This document shows, piece after piece, positions 7,550-16,159 of a DNA stretch of 64,000 nt. Made by a program: the position numbers and the translations under genes. The DNA lies in the NCBI GenBank assembly GCA_035701265.1, contig DASSNU010000020.1:248001-312000 (forward strand), given 5' to 3'. Origin of the DNA: DASSNU01 sp035701265 (GTDB taxonomy: Bacteria; Gemmatimonadota; Gemmatimonadetes; Gemmatimonadales; Gemmatimonadaceae). Within the stretch, counting starts at the first letter, position 1. Each line of letters opens with the position of its first letter. The notes under the pieces were generated by a model that was not told the origin of the DNA, did not search any database, and saw only the letters and a list, made by a program, of their open reading frames with translations.

Positions 7550-9499
7550 TTACCGCTCGGATCGCAGACTCTCCTCCCAGGCTTGATACATCACCAGCGC
7601 CCAGATCCCGAGTCCCAGCGTCCGCTGTCCATCCAGGAAGCGTGACCACTCCCGGCGCACGCGCACATGGTCCAGCGTTCCCGCGCGCTTCAACTGATCG
7701 GTTGCGAGGAGATCCTCCGCCCACGTGCGGAGCGGCCCGCGCAGCCAGTCGTCGATGGGAACGGAAAAGCCGACCTTGGGGCGATCCACCAGCTCGCGTG
7801 GGACATGACGGTAAAGCACCTGGCGAAGGATCCACTTACCCTGCCCGTCCCGGATCTTCCACGCGTCGGGCAGCGTCCAGGAAAATTCCACCACACGGTG
7901 ATCGAGGAGGGGGACTCGCGCCTCCAGACTCACGGCCATGCTGCAGCGATCCACCTTCGCCAGCAGATCATCCGCCAGGTAGGACTGCTGATCGGTGAGC
8001 ATCATCCGATCCAACAGCGAGGACGGCACCGCCCCTGTCATGGTGCGGTCCCACCCATCCAGTTCCTCGATCCCGTCGTTGACGAACTCCGCCGGCCGGT
8101 TCCACGCGGAGACGAGCGACTTGTACATCGCGCTCGCGGTCGGCTCCCGCAGCAATCCGCCGAGCTTCACCGCCTTCTGCCCCGGCAGCCGGACGCCTCG
8201 GCGCTCCAACATGTTGAGCGCCATGTCCCAGTCGCCCGGGTTCGTCGCGCTGAGGGCGGCTGCCCCCACGCTCCGCAGGAGCGCCGGAATGCGCAACAGG
8301 CGTGGGATGAGTCTGCTGCCGTAGGTGTAGCGATTGTAGCCGCCGAACAGCTCGTCGCCGCCGTCTCCGGTGAGCGCCACCGTGACGGATCGGCGAGCCA
8401 ATTCACAGACCAGGTACGTGGGGATCTGCGAAGGGTCGGCCAGCGGCTCGTCGAACATCTGTGGCAGGCGCGGCACCACCCCCAGAGCGTCGGCCCCGGT
8501 GAGGTGCAGCGCGGTGTGATCCGTGCCGAGGTGCTGCGCGACGGCGGCCGCATGCTGCGACTCGTCGTGCGCCGCGATGTCGAAGCCGATGGTGAACGTC
8601 TTCACTCTGCCGGAGGCCTGCGCTTGCATCAGCGCGATGACCAGCGAGGAATCCACACCGCCAGACAGGAGCGCGCCCAACGGCACGTCGGCCTGCAGCC
8701 GCAATCCCACCGCATCGCGGAGAAGTCGCTCCAGCGCGTCGATCGCGTCGCTTTCGCTCCCGGCGTACGGCGTCGCCAGCGCGTGGTCGACCACATCCGC
8801 CAGCGACCAGTACGGGCGTGATGCTGGGAGGGGCAGGGATGGATCTTCGATCTCCAGCAGATGCCCTGGCGGGAGCTTGATCACGTCCGCATCGATGCAT
8901 CGGGGTGCGGGCACGTAGAGGAATCGGAGGTATGCCACCAGCGCCGACCGGTCCACGCGCTGCTCGTACCCTGGCCCCGCGCGGAGTGCCTTCATCTCCG
9001 AGCCGAACAACACCGTCCCGTTGCGCGCGGAAACGAAGAGCGGCTTGATCCCCATCCGGTCGCGCATGAGATACAACCTGTGCCGCTCCGCGTCCCACAC
9101 GGCCACCGCGAACATCCCGACGAAACGGCCGACCGCGGTCTCTACTCCCCACGCGTCGAAGGCGCCGAGCATGACCTCCGAGTCCGAGTGGCCACGGAAG
9201 CGGATCCCCAGCGCTTCGAGCTCGCGCCGCAACGAGGCGAAATTGTAGACCTCTCCATTGAACACCATCGTGAATCGTCCGGAGGGGGACGTCATCGGTT
9301 GATGTCCCAGCTCCGAGAGATCGATGATGGCCAGGCGGCGAAATCCCAGAGCAACCGCGCCGTGAGCGGATGTCGTGGTCCACGTGCCGGCGTCATCCGG
9401 GCCGCGGTGGGCGATCGTGTCGCGCATCCGCTCGAGGGAGTGACACAGCTCCTCCTGCGGTCCGCCTTGCGCCGTCATGATGCCCACGATTCCGCACAT
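7550..9499 (-). CDS. asnB: Asparagine synthase (glutamine-hydrolysing)-type amidotransferase
   Basis: A 649-residue class II amidotransferase. MCGIVGI gives the N-terminal nucleophile Cys2 after Met removal. The glutaminase domain (about 1-210) has the expected RGPDDAG and FNGEVYNF segments. The synthetase domain has the PP-loop SGGVDSS used to adenylate the acceptor carboxylate, followed by GDGGDELFGGYNRY and a C-terminal RVPLLDHRVVEF. It transfers ammonia from glutamine to a carboxylate. Housekeeping AsnB makes asparagine, but paralogues are frequent in EPS and exosortase loci, where amidation of a uronic acid or peptide is suspected. Its place between the two riboswitch-lipoprotein units suggests an EPS role. 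The upstream GAGGGAG supports the ATG at 9499. Confidence 0.88.
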   Translation of the reverse strand: MCGIVGIMTAQGGPQEELCHSLERMRDTIAHRGPDDAGTWTTTSAHGAVALGFRRLAIIDLSELGHQPMTSPSGRFTMVFNGEVYNFASLRRELEALGIRFRGHSDSEVMLGAFDAWGVETAVGRFVGMFAVAVWDAERHRLYLMRDRMGIKPLFVSARNGTVLFGSEMKALRAGPGYEQRVDRSALVAYLRFLYVPAPRCIDADVIKLPPGHLLEIEDPSLPLPASRPYWSLADVVDHALATPYAGSESDAIDALERLLRDAVGLRLQADVPLGALLSGGVDSSLVIALMQAQASGRVKTFTIGFDIAAHDESQHAAAVAQHLGTDHTALHLTGADALGVVPRLPQMFDEPLADPSQIPTYLVCELARRSVTVALTGDGGDELFGGYNRYTYGSRLIPRLLRIPALLRSVGAAALSATNPGDWDMALNMLERRGVRLPGQKAVKLGGLLREPTASAMYKSLVSAWNRPAEFVNDGIEELDGWDRTMTGAVPSSLLDRMMLTDQQSYLADDLLAKVDRCSMAVSLEARVPLLDHRVVEFSWTLPDAWKIRDGQGKWILRQVLYRHVPRELVDRPKVGFSVPIDDWLRGPLRTWAEDLLATDQLKRAGTLDHVRVRREWSRFLDGQRTLGLGIWALVMYQAWEESLRSER

Positions 9500-10004
9500 G
9501 CGTGCTCCCTCACAAGAGCTTGGAGAATGTCCCGTCGCAATACATCAGGAAACTGCCAAAGCTATCACACTCCTGCTGTGCGAGGGTGTGGCTTTCCGCT
9601 GTACATGCGGTGTATGCGCGCACTGCGTGGGCGGCCTGCGGAGGAGCGTCGGCGGAAGGTCAAAGGAATGGGGCCCTGGCCGCGCGCGGTATCCGCTCTT
9701 ATGGACCAAAATTCGTGCGGTCCGTCACAGTCCTTTTGGCCGAATCGGTATATACAGAGAGGCGCGCGCTGCTGTCGAAAGCATAGCCGTCCCGCCCGGT
9801 CATTCAGACCGTTCTTGTACCAATCTGAGCCACTGTTTGGCACTCTGCCAGCCAAACATTAGAACACTCCAAATCATTGTGATAACTTACGTTACGTAAT
9901 TCTTAGAGACGTGACCGCCCTTCGGGACGGTCGTCGTGCAGCATGAACGGAGTCGGTGCGACCGAACTCGGATGTCAGAGTGACGTACCGCGCTCCGGAA
10001 GGCC
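9500..10004. other. Gene-free, relatively A+T-rich divergent promoter region
   Basis: About 500 bases without a supportable gene, clearly less G+C-rich than its flanks (especially 9700-9910). It must hold the asnB promoter on the minus strand and the promoter for the second riboswitch transcript on the plus strand. At 9870-9910 there is an A+T-rich block with the palindrome TTACGTAA. Just after it a hairpin GACCGCCC-TTCG-GGACGGTC (one mismatch, about 9911-9930) precedes the riboswitch. I could not fix a single -35/-10 pair. Confidence 0.45.
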
Positions 10005-10107
10005 CATCAGGGGCCGCGATAACGGCAAACCCGTCGAAAGACGGCGACGCAAAGCTACGAGGCTACCGCTCCCTCCAGGGAGCCAAGCCAGTCGAGCCGC
10101 CGAACGG
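10005..10107 (+). promoter_or_regulatory. GEMM-I cyclic-di-GMP riboswitch, copy 2
   Basis: Same core as the copy at 5785: GGCAAACC (10024-10031), CCGTC/GACGG stem with GAAA loop (10036-10039), GACGCAAAGC (10046-10055) and a second hairpin GCTCCC-TCCA-GGGAGC (10068-10083). Compared with copy 1, the last pair of that hairpin changes from T-A to C-G, a compensatory change that supports a conserved fold. The ligand positions equivalent to G20 (10024) and A47 (10051) keep G and A, predicting c-di-GMP. A clear ribosome binding site GGAGG (10116-10120) lies just downstream, within reach of the expression platform. Confidence 0.93.
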
Positions 10108-10124
10108 AAGTCTCTGGAGGGCAC

Positions 10125-11756
10125 ATGCTTCGCACCTTCCGCACCCGGGTTGTGCTCACCCTCGTCGCGAGCGCGGCAGTCGTATCGGGGTGTAACGATC
10201 AGGCCTCACAGATCACCGGCACGCAGTTGGCCGCGGCGGCAGTCCGCGCGCGACGAGTCGGTGCGGGTACGGCACAAGATTCAACACCCGACGGCGCATC
10301 GTTCCGCATCGCGCCGAGCTCGCTGTCCATGACAGTGGGCGACACGGCGGCTGCCGTAGCGCTGTTCGTCAACAGCGGCGGCTCCGTTCCCGTGGAGCGC
10401 GGGATCAAGTGGATGAGCACCAACACCACGATCCTGGACGTCGAAGGCGACGGAACGGTCGTGGCAAAGAAGAAGGGCTCGGCGTTCGTTGTCGCGCGCT
10501 GGCACGGCGCGACGGCCAGGGCGCGCGCCACGGTCGTACTCCCCACGCAGGACGCCCCGCCGCCCACGCTGCCCGACACCGGCAGCACGGTCACGCCGCC
10601 GGACACCAGCAGCGTGTCGAAGCCGGATTCCACGGCGGATGCGCCGACCGATACCACCAAGGCGCCGCCCGACACGACCACCAACACACCGCCCGATACG
10701 ACGACGTCGAACGCGCCCGATGACGCGACGATTCCGGCGTCGGTGACGGTGTCTCCCTCTTCTATCACACTCGACAAGGGTGCGCAGGGGCGTCTGAGCG
10801 CCAAGGTGATGAATTCGTCCGGCGCGCTGCTCAGCGGCCAGACGATTACCTGGTCGAGCTCGAACTCGGCAGTCGCTACCGTGTCCGGATCCGGACTGGT
10901 GACGGCCGCCGGCGCGGGGCAGGCGCGTATCACCGCTCGCGCGGGGAGCGTGTCCGGCAGCGCGACGATCACCGTCAACAACCCACCGGAGGAGCCACCG
11001 CCGCCGCGAACTGGTTCCGGCTCCACCGTGTCAGACGCGCTCAGCTTCGACCGGTTCGCCAACTACGCCGGAGACGCGGAGCTGCTCTCCGCCTATCTCA
11101 TCGCGCACAACCCGGAGTTGCTGCATCTGGACCGCTCGGTGCAGTGGAATGGGCATGCGACGATGCGCTATGACCAGCCCGGCGGCTCGTCGGCCACGCC
11201 GCAGGTGCACCGCTCGTTGCCCCATGCGGTGAGGGATCTCTGGTTCCGGGGGAGCTACCGGTTCTCGCCGGGGTGGAGTACGAAGGGCTCCCGGCCGCCC
11301 TCGGAGACCGCCGAGGCGTACAAGTGGTTCGCCATCGGTTGGTCGGGTGGCGCCAGCCTCCGTCAGGACATCGTGTTCACCAACACCGACGACATCGAGG
11401 TCGGGGCTGCGCTCGCGCAGGACGGGAAGACGCTCTTCGCGAGCAAGGCGCAGATGTCGAGCGATGCCAGCTTCATGTGGAACGGCGGGTGGTACACGCT
11501 CGTGGTGCATGCGGTCGCGCAGGGAAGCACGGCGACCATGGAAGCGTGGCTCCTCGATGCGAATGGAACCGTGGTGAAGCACCAGAGCGTCCGCGCGACG
11601 ACGAGCGACGGGCGTACGGTGCCAGCGATGGACCGGATCATGTTGGGGATGAACTTCAACGACACGCGCTACCCGGATCAGACGCAGTCGTTGTGGCTGG
11701 GGCAGTGGGAAGTGGTCGACGGCGCGCAGCACCCGAACCCGTTCGGCGTGCAGTAA
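10125..11756 (+). CDS. Ig-like (Big_2) surface lipoprotein with lectin-like C-terminal domain, copy 2
   Basis: A 543-residue protein. GGAGG (10116-10120) four bases before the ATG fixes the start. The signal peptide ends in lipobox VSGC with Cys23. An Ig-like domain (about 57-140) is followed by a low-complexity linker rich in Thr, Pro and Asp (about 141-207). A good Big_2 domain (about 205-286) has ASVTVSPSSITLDKGAQG, WSSSNSAVATV and GLVTAAGAGQARITA. The C-terminal domain (about 302-543) is nearly the same as that of copy 1, including AYLIAHNPELLHLDRS and ALGMNFNDTRYP-like strands. The T/P/D linker would extend the module away from the outer membrane. The partner ligand is probably a glycan of this EPS locus (inference). 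Confidence 0.86.
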   Translation: MLRTFRTRVVLTLVASAAVVSGCNDQASQITGTQLAAAAVRARRVGAGTAQDSTPDGASFRIAPSSLSMTVGDTAAAVALFVNSGGSVPVERGIKWMSTNTTILDVEGDGTVVAKKKGSAFVVARWHGATARARATVVLPTQDAPPPTLPDTGSTVTPPDTSSVSKPDSTADAPTDTTKAPPDTTTNTPPDTTTSNAPDDATIPASVTVSPSSITLDKGAQGRLSAKVMNSSGALLSGQTITWSSSNSAVATVSGSGLVTAAGAGQARITARAGSVSGSATITVNNPPEEPPPPRTGSGSTVSDALSFDRFANYAGDAELLSAYLIAHNPELLHLDRSVQWNGHATMRYDQPGGSSATPQVHRSLPHAVRDLWFRGSYRFSPGWSTKGSRPPSETAEAYKWFAIGWSGGASLRQDIVFTNTDDIEVGAALAQDGKTLFASKAQMSSDASFMWNGGWYTLVVHAVAQGSTATMEAWLLDANGTVVKHQSVRATTSDGRTVPAMDRIMLGMNFNDTRYPDQTQSLWLGQWEVVDGAQHPNPFGVQ

Positions 11757-11763
11757 GTACGCG

Positions 11764-11803
11764 CTCCCCGTCCGGGCGGCCTCACGGTCGTCCGGGCGGG
11801 GGA
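11764..11803 (+). terminator. Hairpin terminator after lipoprotein copy 2
   Basis: TCCCCGTCCGGGCGGCC pairs with the segment ending GGGCGGGGGA across a short loop (11782-11785), with a one-base bulge and several G-T pairs. It starts eight bases after the stop codon and is related in sequence to the hairpin after copy 1. Confidence 0.6.
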
Positions 11804-11812
11804 CGATCGCGG

Positions 11813-11840
11813 AACCGGGCTCCGACTACGGGGCCCGGTT
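11813..11840. terminator. Bidirectional hairpin between convergent genes
   Basis: AACCGGGCTCC and GGGGCCCGGTT form an 11-bp stem (one G-T pair) with a six-base loop. It overlaps the last codons of the minus-strand GT4 gene ending at 11826. Confidence 0.6.
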
Positions 11841-13097
11841 TCGCGTTGCCGGCTCGTCGCGCGGGGCTGGCGAGCGCGTGTCAGCGCGCCCGGCACGGCG
11901 CGCATCAGGCGCGCACACCACGCGCTCCAGTGCCTGCCGCAGGCGGGCCGCGTCGGCCTCCCAGTTGAATCGGTCGCGAACGGCTGCCTGTCCGGCGCGA
12001 GCCATGGCGACACGCGAAGGCGCGTCGCGCAGGCGGACGATCGATTCCGCGAGATGTGCTGGATCTCCGGAGCGGAAGACGAGCCCCGCACCCGTCTCCT
12101 TCAACACGCGCGCGCACGGCTCCGCGTCGGAGCTGAGCACGGCGAGCCCCGCCGCCATGTAGTCGAACAGCTTGTTGGGGATGGTCGTGTTCCACGCCTC
12201 ATCGGCGTGGTGCGGCACGACGCCAACCTCCGCGCGGCGCAGGACGTCGAGCGCGTCGGCGTGCGCCAACCGACCCAGGAACGTCACCACGTCGGGTCCG
12301 AGATGCAGCTCGTTCGCGAGGTCGCGAAAATGATCCAGGTCGCGGCCATCACCCACCAGCGTGACGTGAATTTCCTCGCCACGGTCGCGCAGTAGCGCGG
12401 CGGCCTGCACGAGATCTCCCACTCCGCGCGGGATCTCCATGATCCCCAGATACACGAGCTCCAGCGGAGCATCCGCATCCGCTCGTGGAGCGCGTGGCGG
12501 CGACACGCGCGCAGACGGTGGAGTATTCGACACCACTGTTAGACGCGAGGGCGACACGGACAGCGAGCGCAGCCGCGCCGCCGATTCCTCCACGACCACC
12601 AGGATGTGATCCACCCGATGGACGCAGACGCGCTCCACCGCGCGGACCAGCGCGGGATTGCGGACCAGGATGTCCAGCGGGCGCTGGCGACCGGCGTTCC
12701 ACACGTCCTGCATCATGGCTGGATAGTTCTCCGCCATGTCGAGCACGACCGGCACCGACAGCAGTCGTCCCACGAGCAACGCCGTAGGACAGAGCGGGAG
12801 ATCCCGGACCACGATGACCTCTGCACGCGCCTCGCGAGCAGAGCGCCAGAGGTGCGCTATCCAACGCGGATTGAAGAACGCGGGGAAGCTGAGCCACGCG
12901 TCCAGACGCCGGCCAAGCACGCGCCACGGAGGGAGCCGCCGCACGGTCCCCTCCGGGCGGACCTCGAGCCGGTCGGCCTGGGCGACGTTGCGACACGCGA
13001 TGTGCACGTGATCACCGGCGGCCGTGATCGCCGCGGCGATCTTCTCCGTCCGTACGTCCCAGGGATAGTCTGCATCCCAGATGTACAGCACGTTCAT
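11826..13097 (-). CDS. GT4 family glycosyltransferase (WbuB-like)
   Basis: A 423-residue GT-B enzyme. The N-terminus MNVLYIWDADYPWDVRTEKIA is an opening typical of this subgroup. The C-terminal donor domain carries LVYLGIMEIPRGVGDLV, LVGDGRDLDHF and the acidic/loop motif VPHHADEAWNTTIPNKLFDYMAAGLAVL. Such enzymes use nucleotide sugars to extend a lipid-linked repeat unit in the cytosol. It lies about 106 bases downstream of the sulfotransferase gene and is the last gene of the leftward sulfation block. Donor and acceptor sugars cannot be told from sequence. Confidence 0.87.
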   Translation of the reverse strand: MNVLYIWDADYPWDVRTEKIAAAITAAGDHVHIACRNVAQADRLEVRPEGTVRRLPPWRVLGRRLDAWLSFPAFFNPRWIAHLWRSAREARAEVIVVRDLPLCPTALLVGRLLSVPVVLDMAENYPAMMQDVWNAGRQRPLDILVRNPALVRAVERVCVHRVDHILVVVEESAARLRSLSVSPSRLTVVSNTPPSARVSPPRAPRADADAPLELVYLGIMEIPRGVGDLVQAAALLRDRGEEIHVTLVGDGRDLDHFRDLANELHLGPDVVTFLGRLAHADALDVLRRAEVGVVPHHADEAWNTTIPNKLFDYMAAGLAVLSSDAEPCARVLKETGAGLVFRSGDPAHLAESIVRLRDAPSRVAMARAGQAAVRDRFNWEADAARLRQALERVVCAPDARRAGRADTRSPAPRDEPATRNRAP

Positions 13098-13203
13098 CGG
13101 CAGGATCGCTCAATACCACGCGTCGCCGCGTCCGGGGGAGCGGACCCCCGCACGGACGCTCCGCGACACTCGTCGATGTGTGTCGTCGGAACGCGAAGCC
13201 CGA

Positions 13204-14082
13204 TCACCCCTGTGGCGCAGCAGGATCTCTCTCGGGAAGCTCGGCGAACCCTTCCAGACGTCGCACCTGGTCGGCGTCGAAGTGCTTCCGCCACTGTGCG
13301 TCCGCGCCGCCGTAAACGTTCCAGTGCTTCATGCGCCGCAGGAAGGTCGGGCTGAGCGGCAAGCGTGCGGCCTGGGCGATCGTCCTGATCCCCTCCTCCG
13401 GAGCTGCCACGAAATCGGCATAGGGGACCTCGAGCCGCTGCGATGGATTGAGCGTCGAGAGCTGGCGTTCCTGCTCGATCCGGTTCAGGCGCACCTTGAT
13501 TGCCGCGGCAACTTCCGGCGTTCGGCCCGTGTGCTCGTAGTACTCCCGATAGTCGTGCGGGATGGTCCCCCACGGCCAGGGATCGAGCCCACTCGACGGA
13601 TCGTAGAACTCGACGCGCATGAGCGAGCTCACCGTGGGGAAGAGGTCCCGCGTCACGTGCACGAAGAGCGCATCCGGGAATACGGCGGCCAGGATCGCGG
13701 TCTTGACCGGCCGCCCGACCATTTTCGTGAGGAACCGCGGCTTGCCGTGATACCGCTTCACCAGCTCGACGAAATGCGGCAACACTCTCCTGGCATCCTC
13801 GAGGCTTTCCGCGGTAACGCGTTCCTCCGCGTACGTCTCGAGCCATGACGGGAAGATTCGCTCTGGCTCCGACGGGCGGGGGAAGAACCGGGTTTCGCGG
13901 AACCGGGTCGTTCCTGGGAGATCCCAGAAGCGATGCGCCATCGCGATCGAAGGCCATCGTGGTGCCACCGTCATCCAGCTCGACACCCACGCCAGATCCG
14001 GATGTGCCGAGAGGCAGGAGTACAGGATGGTGGAGCCACATCGGCCGGTGCCGACCAGAAAGAGGGGACTGGTAGCGCTCAT
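13204..14082 (-). CDS. PAPS-dependent sulfotransferase family protein
   Basis: A 292-residue protein if the ATG at 14082 is used; an in-frame TTG at 14094 is possible and neither has a clear ribosome binding site. Residues 6-17 read PLFLVGTGRCGS, the 5'-phosphosulfate-binding loop (RxGST type) of the sulfotransferase superfamily. FPDALFVHVTRD, matching the second cofactor-binding strand, follows later. The enzyme would move sulfate from PAPS to a hydroxyl or amine, most plausibly on a sugar of the EPS, because the PAPS-making genes lie just upstream on the same strand and a GT4 gene just downstream. No signal peptide or membrane helix is evident, so it acts in the cytosol, probably on nucleotide- or lipid-linked sugars. 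Confidence 0.82.
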   Translation of the reverse strand: MSATSPLFLVGTGRCGSTILYSCLSAHPDLAWVSSWMTVAPRWPSIAMAHRFWDLPGTTRFRETRFFPRPSEPERIFPSWLETYAEERVTAESLEDARRVLPHFVELVKRYHGKPRFLTKMVGRPVKTAILAAVFPDALFVHVTRDLFPTVSSLMRVEFYDPSSGLDPWPWGTIPHDYREYYEHTGRTPEVAAAIKVRLNRIEQERQLSTLNPSQRLEVPYADFVAAPEEGIRTIAQAARLPLSPTFLRRMKHWNVYGGADAQWRKHFDADQVRRLEGFAELPERDPAAPQG

Positions 14083-14364
14083 CGTCTGCGTCAATGCATT
14101 CCGCCGAAGGTTGCGGTGGTCAGAGCGCGTGCGGGAGCGAAGCGCACCGCGCGTCCCTCATCCACACGTCCTGCAACCGCGCGATACCTGATGGAAGGCT
14201 CAAAGCTAGCGTTGCCAGCGTCAGGGCGCGAGCGGCGTGTGCGCCGTTGCGCGGTGACATGGTGGTTGGTCGACCCGCGATGTCGTAACCGACGCCGGCG
14301 ATCACGTTGATGATTGCTGCGACGTGCGTCGTCGTCGTGCGTCGTCGAGGGACGATGCACGACC
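14083..14364. other. Intergenic region between sulfotransferase and SLC13 permease genes
   Basis: No gene is supported. The part near 14305-14350 is rich in short CGTCGT repeats. The 280-base gap leaves room for a separate promoter for the sulfotransferase-GT4 pair, but I see no convincing one. Confidence 0.4.
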
Positions 14365-16131
14365 TCAATACCAGCCGAACCATCCGATGGTCGTCGTAAC
14401 GGCCACGAGCACGATCGCCGTCAGGCCGACGCCCAGTCGGGTGAAGTCCGCAAACCGATACCCCCCCATGCCGTAGACCATCGTGTTCGTCTGGTATCCG
14501 ATGGGGGTGAGGAACGATGCGGAGGCGGAGACCGCGACCGCGATCGCGAATGCGCGCGGATCACCGTGCATGTTGAGCGCCACGGCAATGCCGATCGGAA
14601 ACATCAGCGCGGCCGCGGCGTTGTTCGTGATGAACTCGGTGAGGACCACGGTGCCGAGCGAGACCGCACCGATCGCCCCGACCATCCCGAAGCGACCGCC
14701 GGCGCTCGCGATGCCGGATGCCAGCACCGCGGCCAGCCCGGAGCGCTCGATCGCCGCGCCGAGTCCGAACGAGCCGGCGATGACGAGGATCACATCGAGA
14801 TCGACGGCGGCACGTGCCTCCGCGGGGGTGAGGACGCCCGTCGCTACGATCGCCAGCGCTCCCAGCATGGAGGCCTGCAGGATCGGGAGGATGCCGGCCC
14901 CTGCGAGCAGCACGACGGCCATCGTGATCGCACCGACGATCGCGGCGCGCCGGGTGGCCATCGGCGGGGACCCGCCGACGCGCGAGACGAGCAGGAAATC
15001 GGGCCGGTCGCGCCAGCGGTCGCGAAAACCGGGATCAGCGAGGATGAGCAGCGTGTCGCCGACTTTGAGATGCACCGCCCCGAGTTTCGCCGGTACGCGC
15101 TGTCCGGCGCGGTGAATGGCGACGACGGCGGCCTGGTACCGGCCGCGAAACTCGGCTTCCTTCAGCGTCTTGCCGATGAGCGGCGAGGACTCACCGAGCA
15201 CGGCCTCGAAGAACGTGCGCCCCGGGCTGTTGAACGAGATGATGTGCTCGCGCTCCGCGGACACGAGCCCGCGCGTGCGCTGCAGATCGATGACCAGGTC
15301 GACCTTGCCGGCAAACGTCAGCACGTCGCCGCCCTGCAGTTGCGTGTTCGGCGTCACCGGCGCGATCACCTCGCGCCCCCGCTGCACCTGCACGAGGAAA
15401 ACGCCCTGCAGGTGACGCAGTCCCCCCGCTTCCACCGTCGCGCCATCCAACGGGCCGTTGGTACTGACCTCCATGTGCACCGTGAACGCCCGCAGTTCCT
15501 CCTGTGCCTGCCGGGCTGCCGCGCGACGCTCGGGAAGCAGGAGATCGGTGAACAGCACGAGGTACACGAGTCCCGCGACCGCGACCGGGGCACCGACGCG
15601 CGTGAGCTCGAACATGCCGATCGGCTCGCGGCCTCCGGCCTCGAGCAGTCCCGACACCAACAGGTTCGTCGACGTGCCGATCAGCGTGACCACACCGCCC
15701 AGGATCGTCGCGAACGACAGCGGCATGAGGAACCGGGAGGGCGACTGGTCTCGGCGCTCCGCCCATGCGGACACTTCCGGCGCGAGCATCGCCACGATCG
15801 GCGTGTTGTTCAGGAACGCGGACACCCCCGCCGTCGGGAACAACAGTCTTCCGAGCGCCACGCGCCCGCGGGCGCGTCCGAGAATCATCTCCATGAGCGG
15901 TTGGAGCGTCCCGGTCCGCTCGACCGCCGCCGCGAGCACAAATAACGCCGCGACGGTCAGCGGCGCCGCATTCGAGAAACCGCCGAACGCGTCCTGAGGG
16001 CCGATCACCCCGGTGACGAGCAACACGACCACGGCGCCGACAACGGCGACGGCGGGCGCGAGCAGATCGCGCACCATGGTGAAGACCATGACGGCGACGA
16101 CGGCAAGCGTGAGCCACGCCTGCCAGCTCAT
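14365..16131 (-). CDS. SLC13/DASS-family permease with two RCK_C domains, probable sulfate importer
   Basis: A 588-residue membrane protein with N- and C-terminal blocks of helices around a soluble centre (about residues 200-380). The centre holds two TrkA-C/RCK_C-type domains. SNAAPLTVAALFVLAAAVERTG, FLNNTPIVAML and LIGTSTNLLVSG near the N-terminus, with FITNNAAAALMFPIG and GYQTNTMVYGMGGYRF near the C-terminus, are the paired SLC13 transport signatures. Members with RCK_C inserts include sulfate transporters of bacteria and algae. The gene follows cysNC by 28 bases, so sulfate is the likely substrate. Start at ATG 16131. A dicarboxylate substrate is not excluded. Confidence 0.85.
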   Translation of the reverse strand: MSWQAWLTLAVVAVMVFTMVRDLLAPAVAVVGAVVVLLVTGVIGPQDAFGGFSNAAPLTVAALFVLAAAVERTGTLQPLMEMILGRARGRVALGRLLFPTAGVSAFLNNTPIVAMLAPEVSAWAERRDQSPSRFLMPLSFATILGGVVTLIGTSTNLLVSGLLEAGGREPIGMFELTRVGAPVAVAGLVYLVLFTDLLLPERRAAARQAQEELRAFTVHMEVSTNGPLDGATVEAGGLRHLQGVFLVQVQRGREVIAPVTPNTQLQGGDVLTFAGKVDLVIDLQRTRGLVSAEREHIISFNSPGRTFFEAVLGESSPLIGKTLKEAEFRGRYQAAVVAIHRAGQRVPAKLGAVHLKVGDTLLILADPGFRDRWRDRPDFLLVSRVGGSPPMATRRAAIVGAITMAVVLLAGAGILPILQASMLGALAIVATGVLTPAEARAAVDLDVILVIAGSFGLGAAIERSGLAAVLASGIASAGGRFGMVGAIGAVSLGTVVLTEFITNNAAAALMFPIGIAVALNMHGDPRAFAIAVAVSASASFLTPIGYQTNTMVYGMGGYRFADFTRLGVGLTAIVLVAVTTTIGWFGWY

Positions 16132-16159
16132 CGGTGCGTCACCACTCGGTGCCGGTGCG

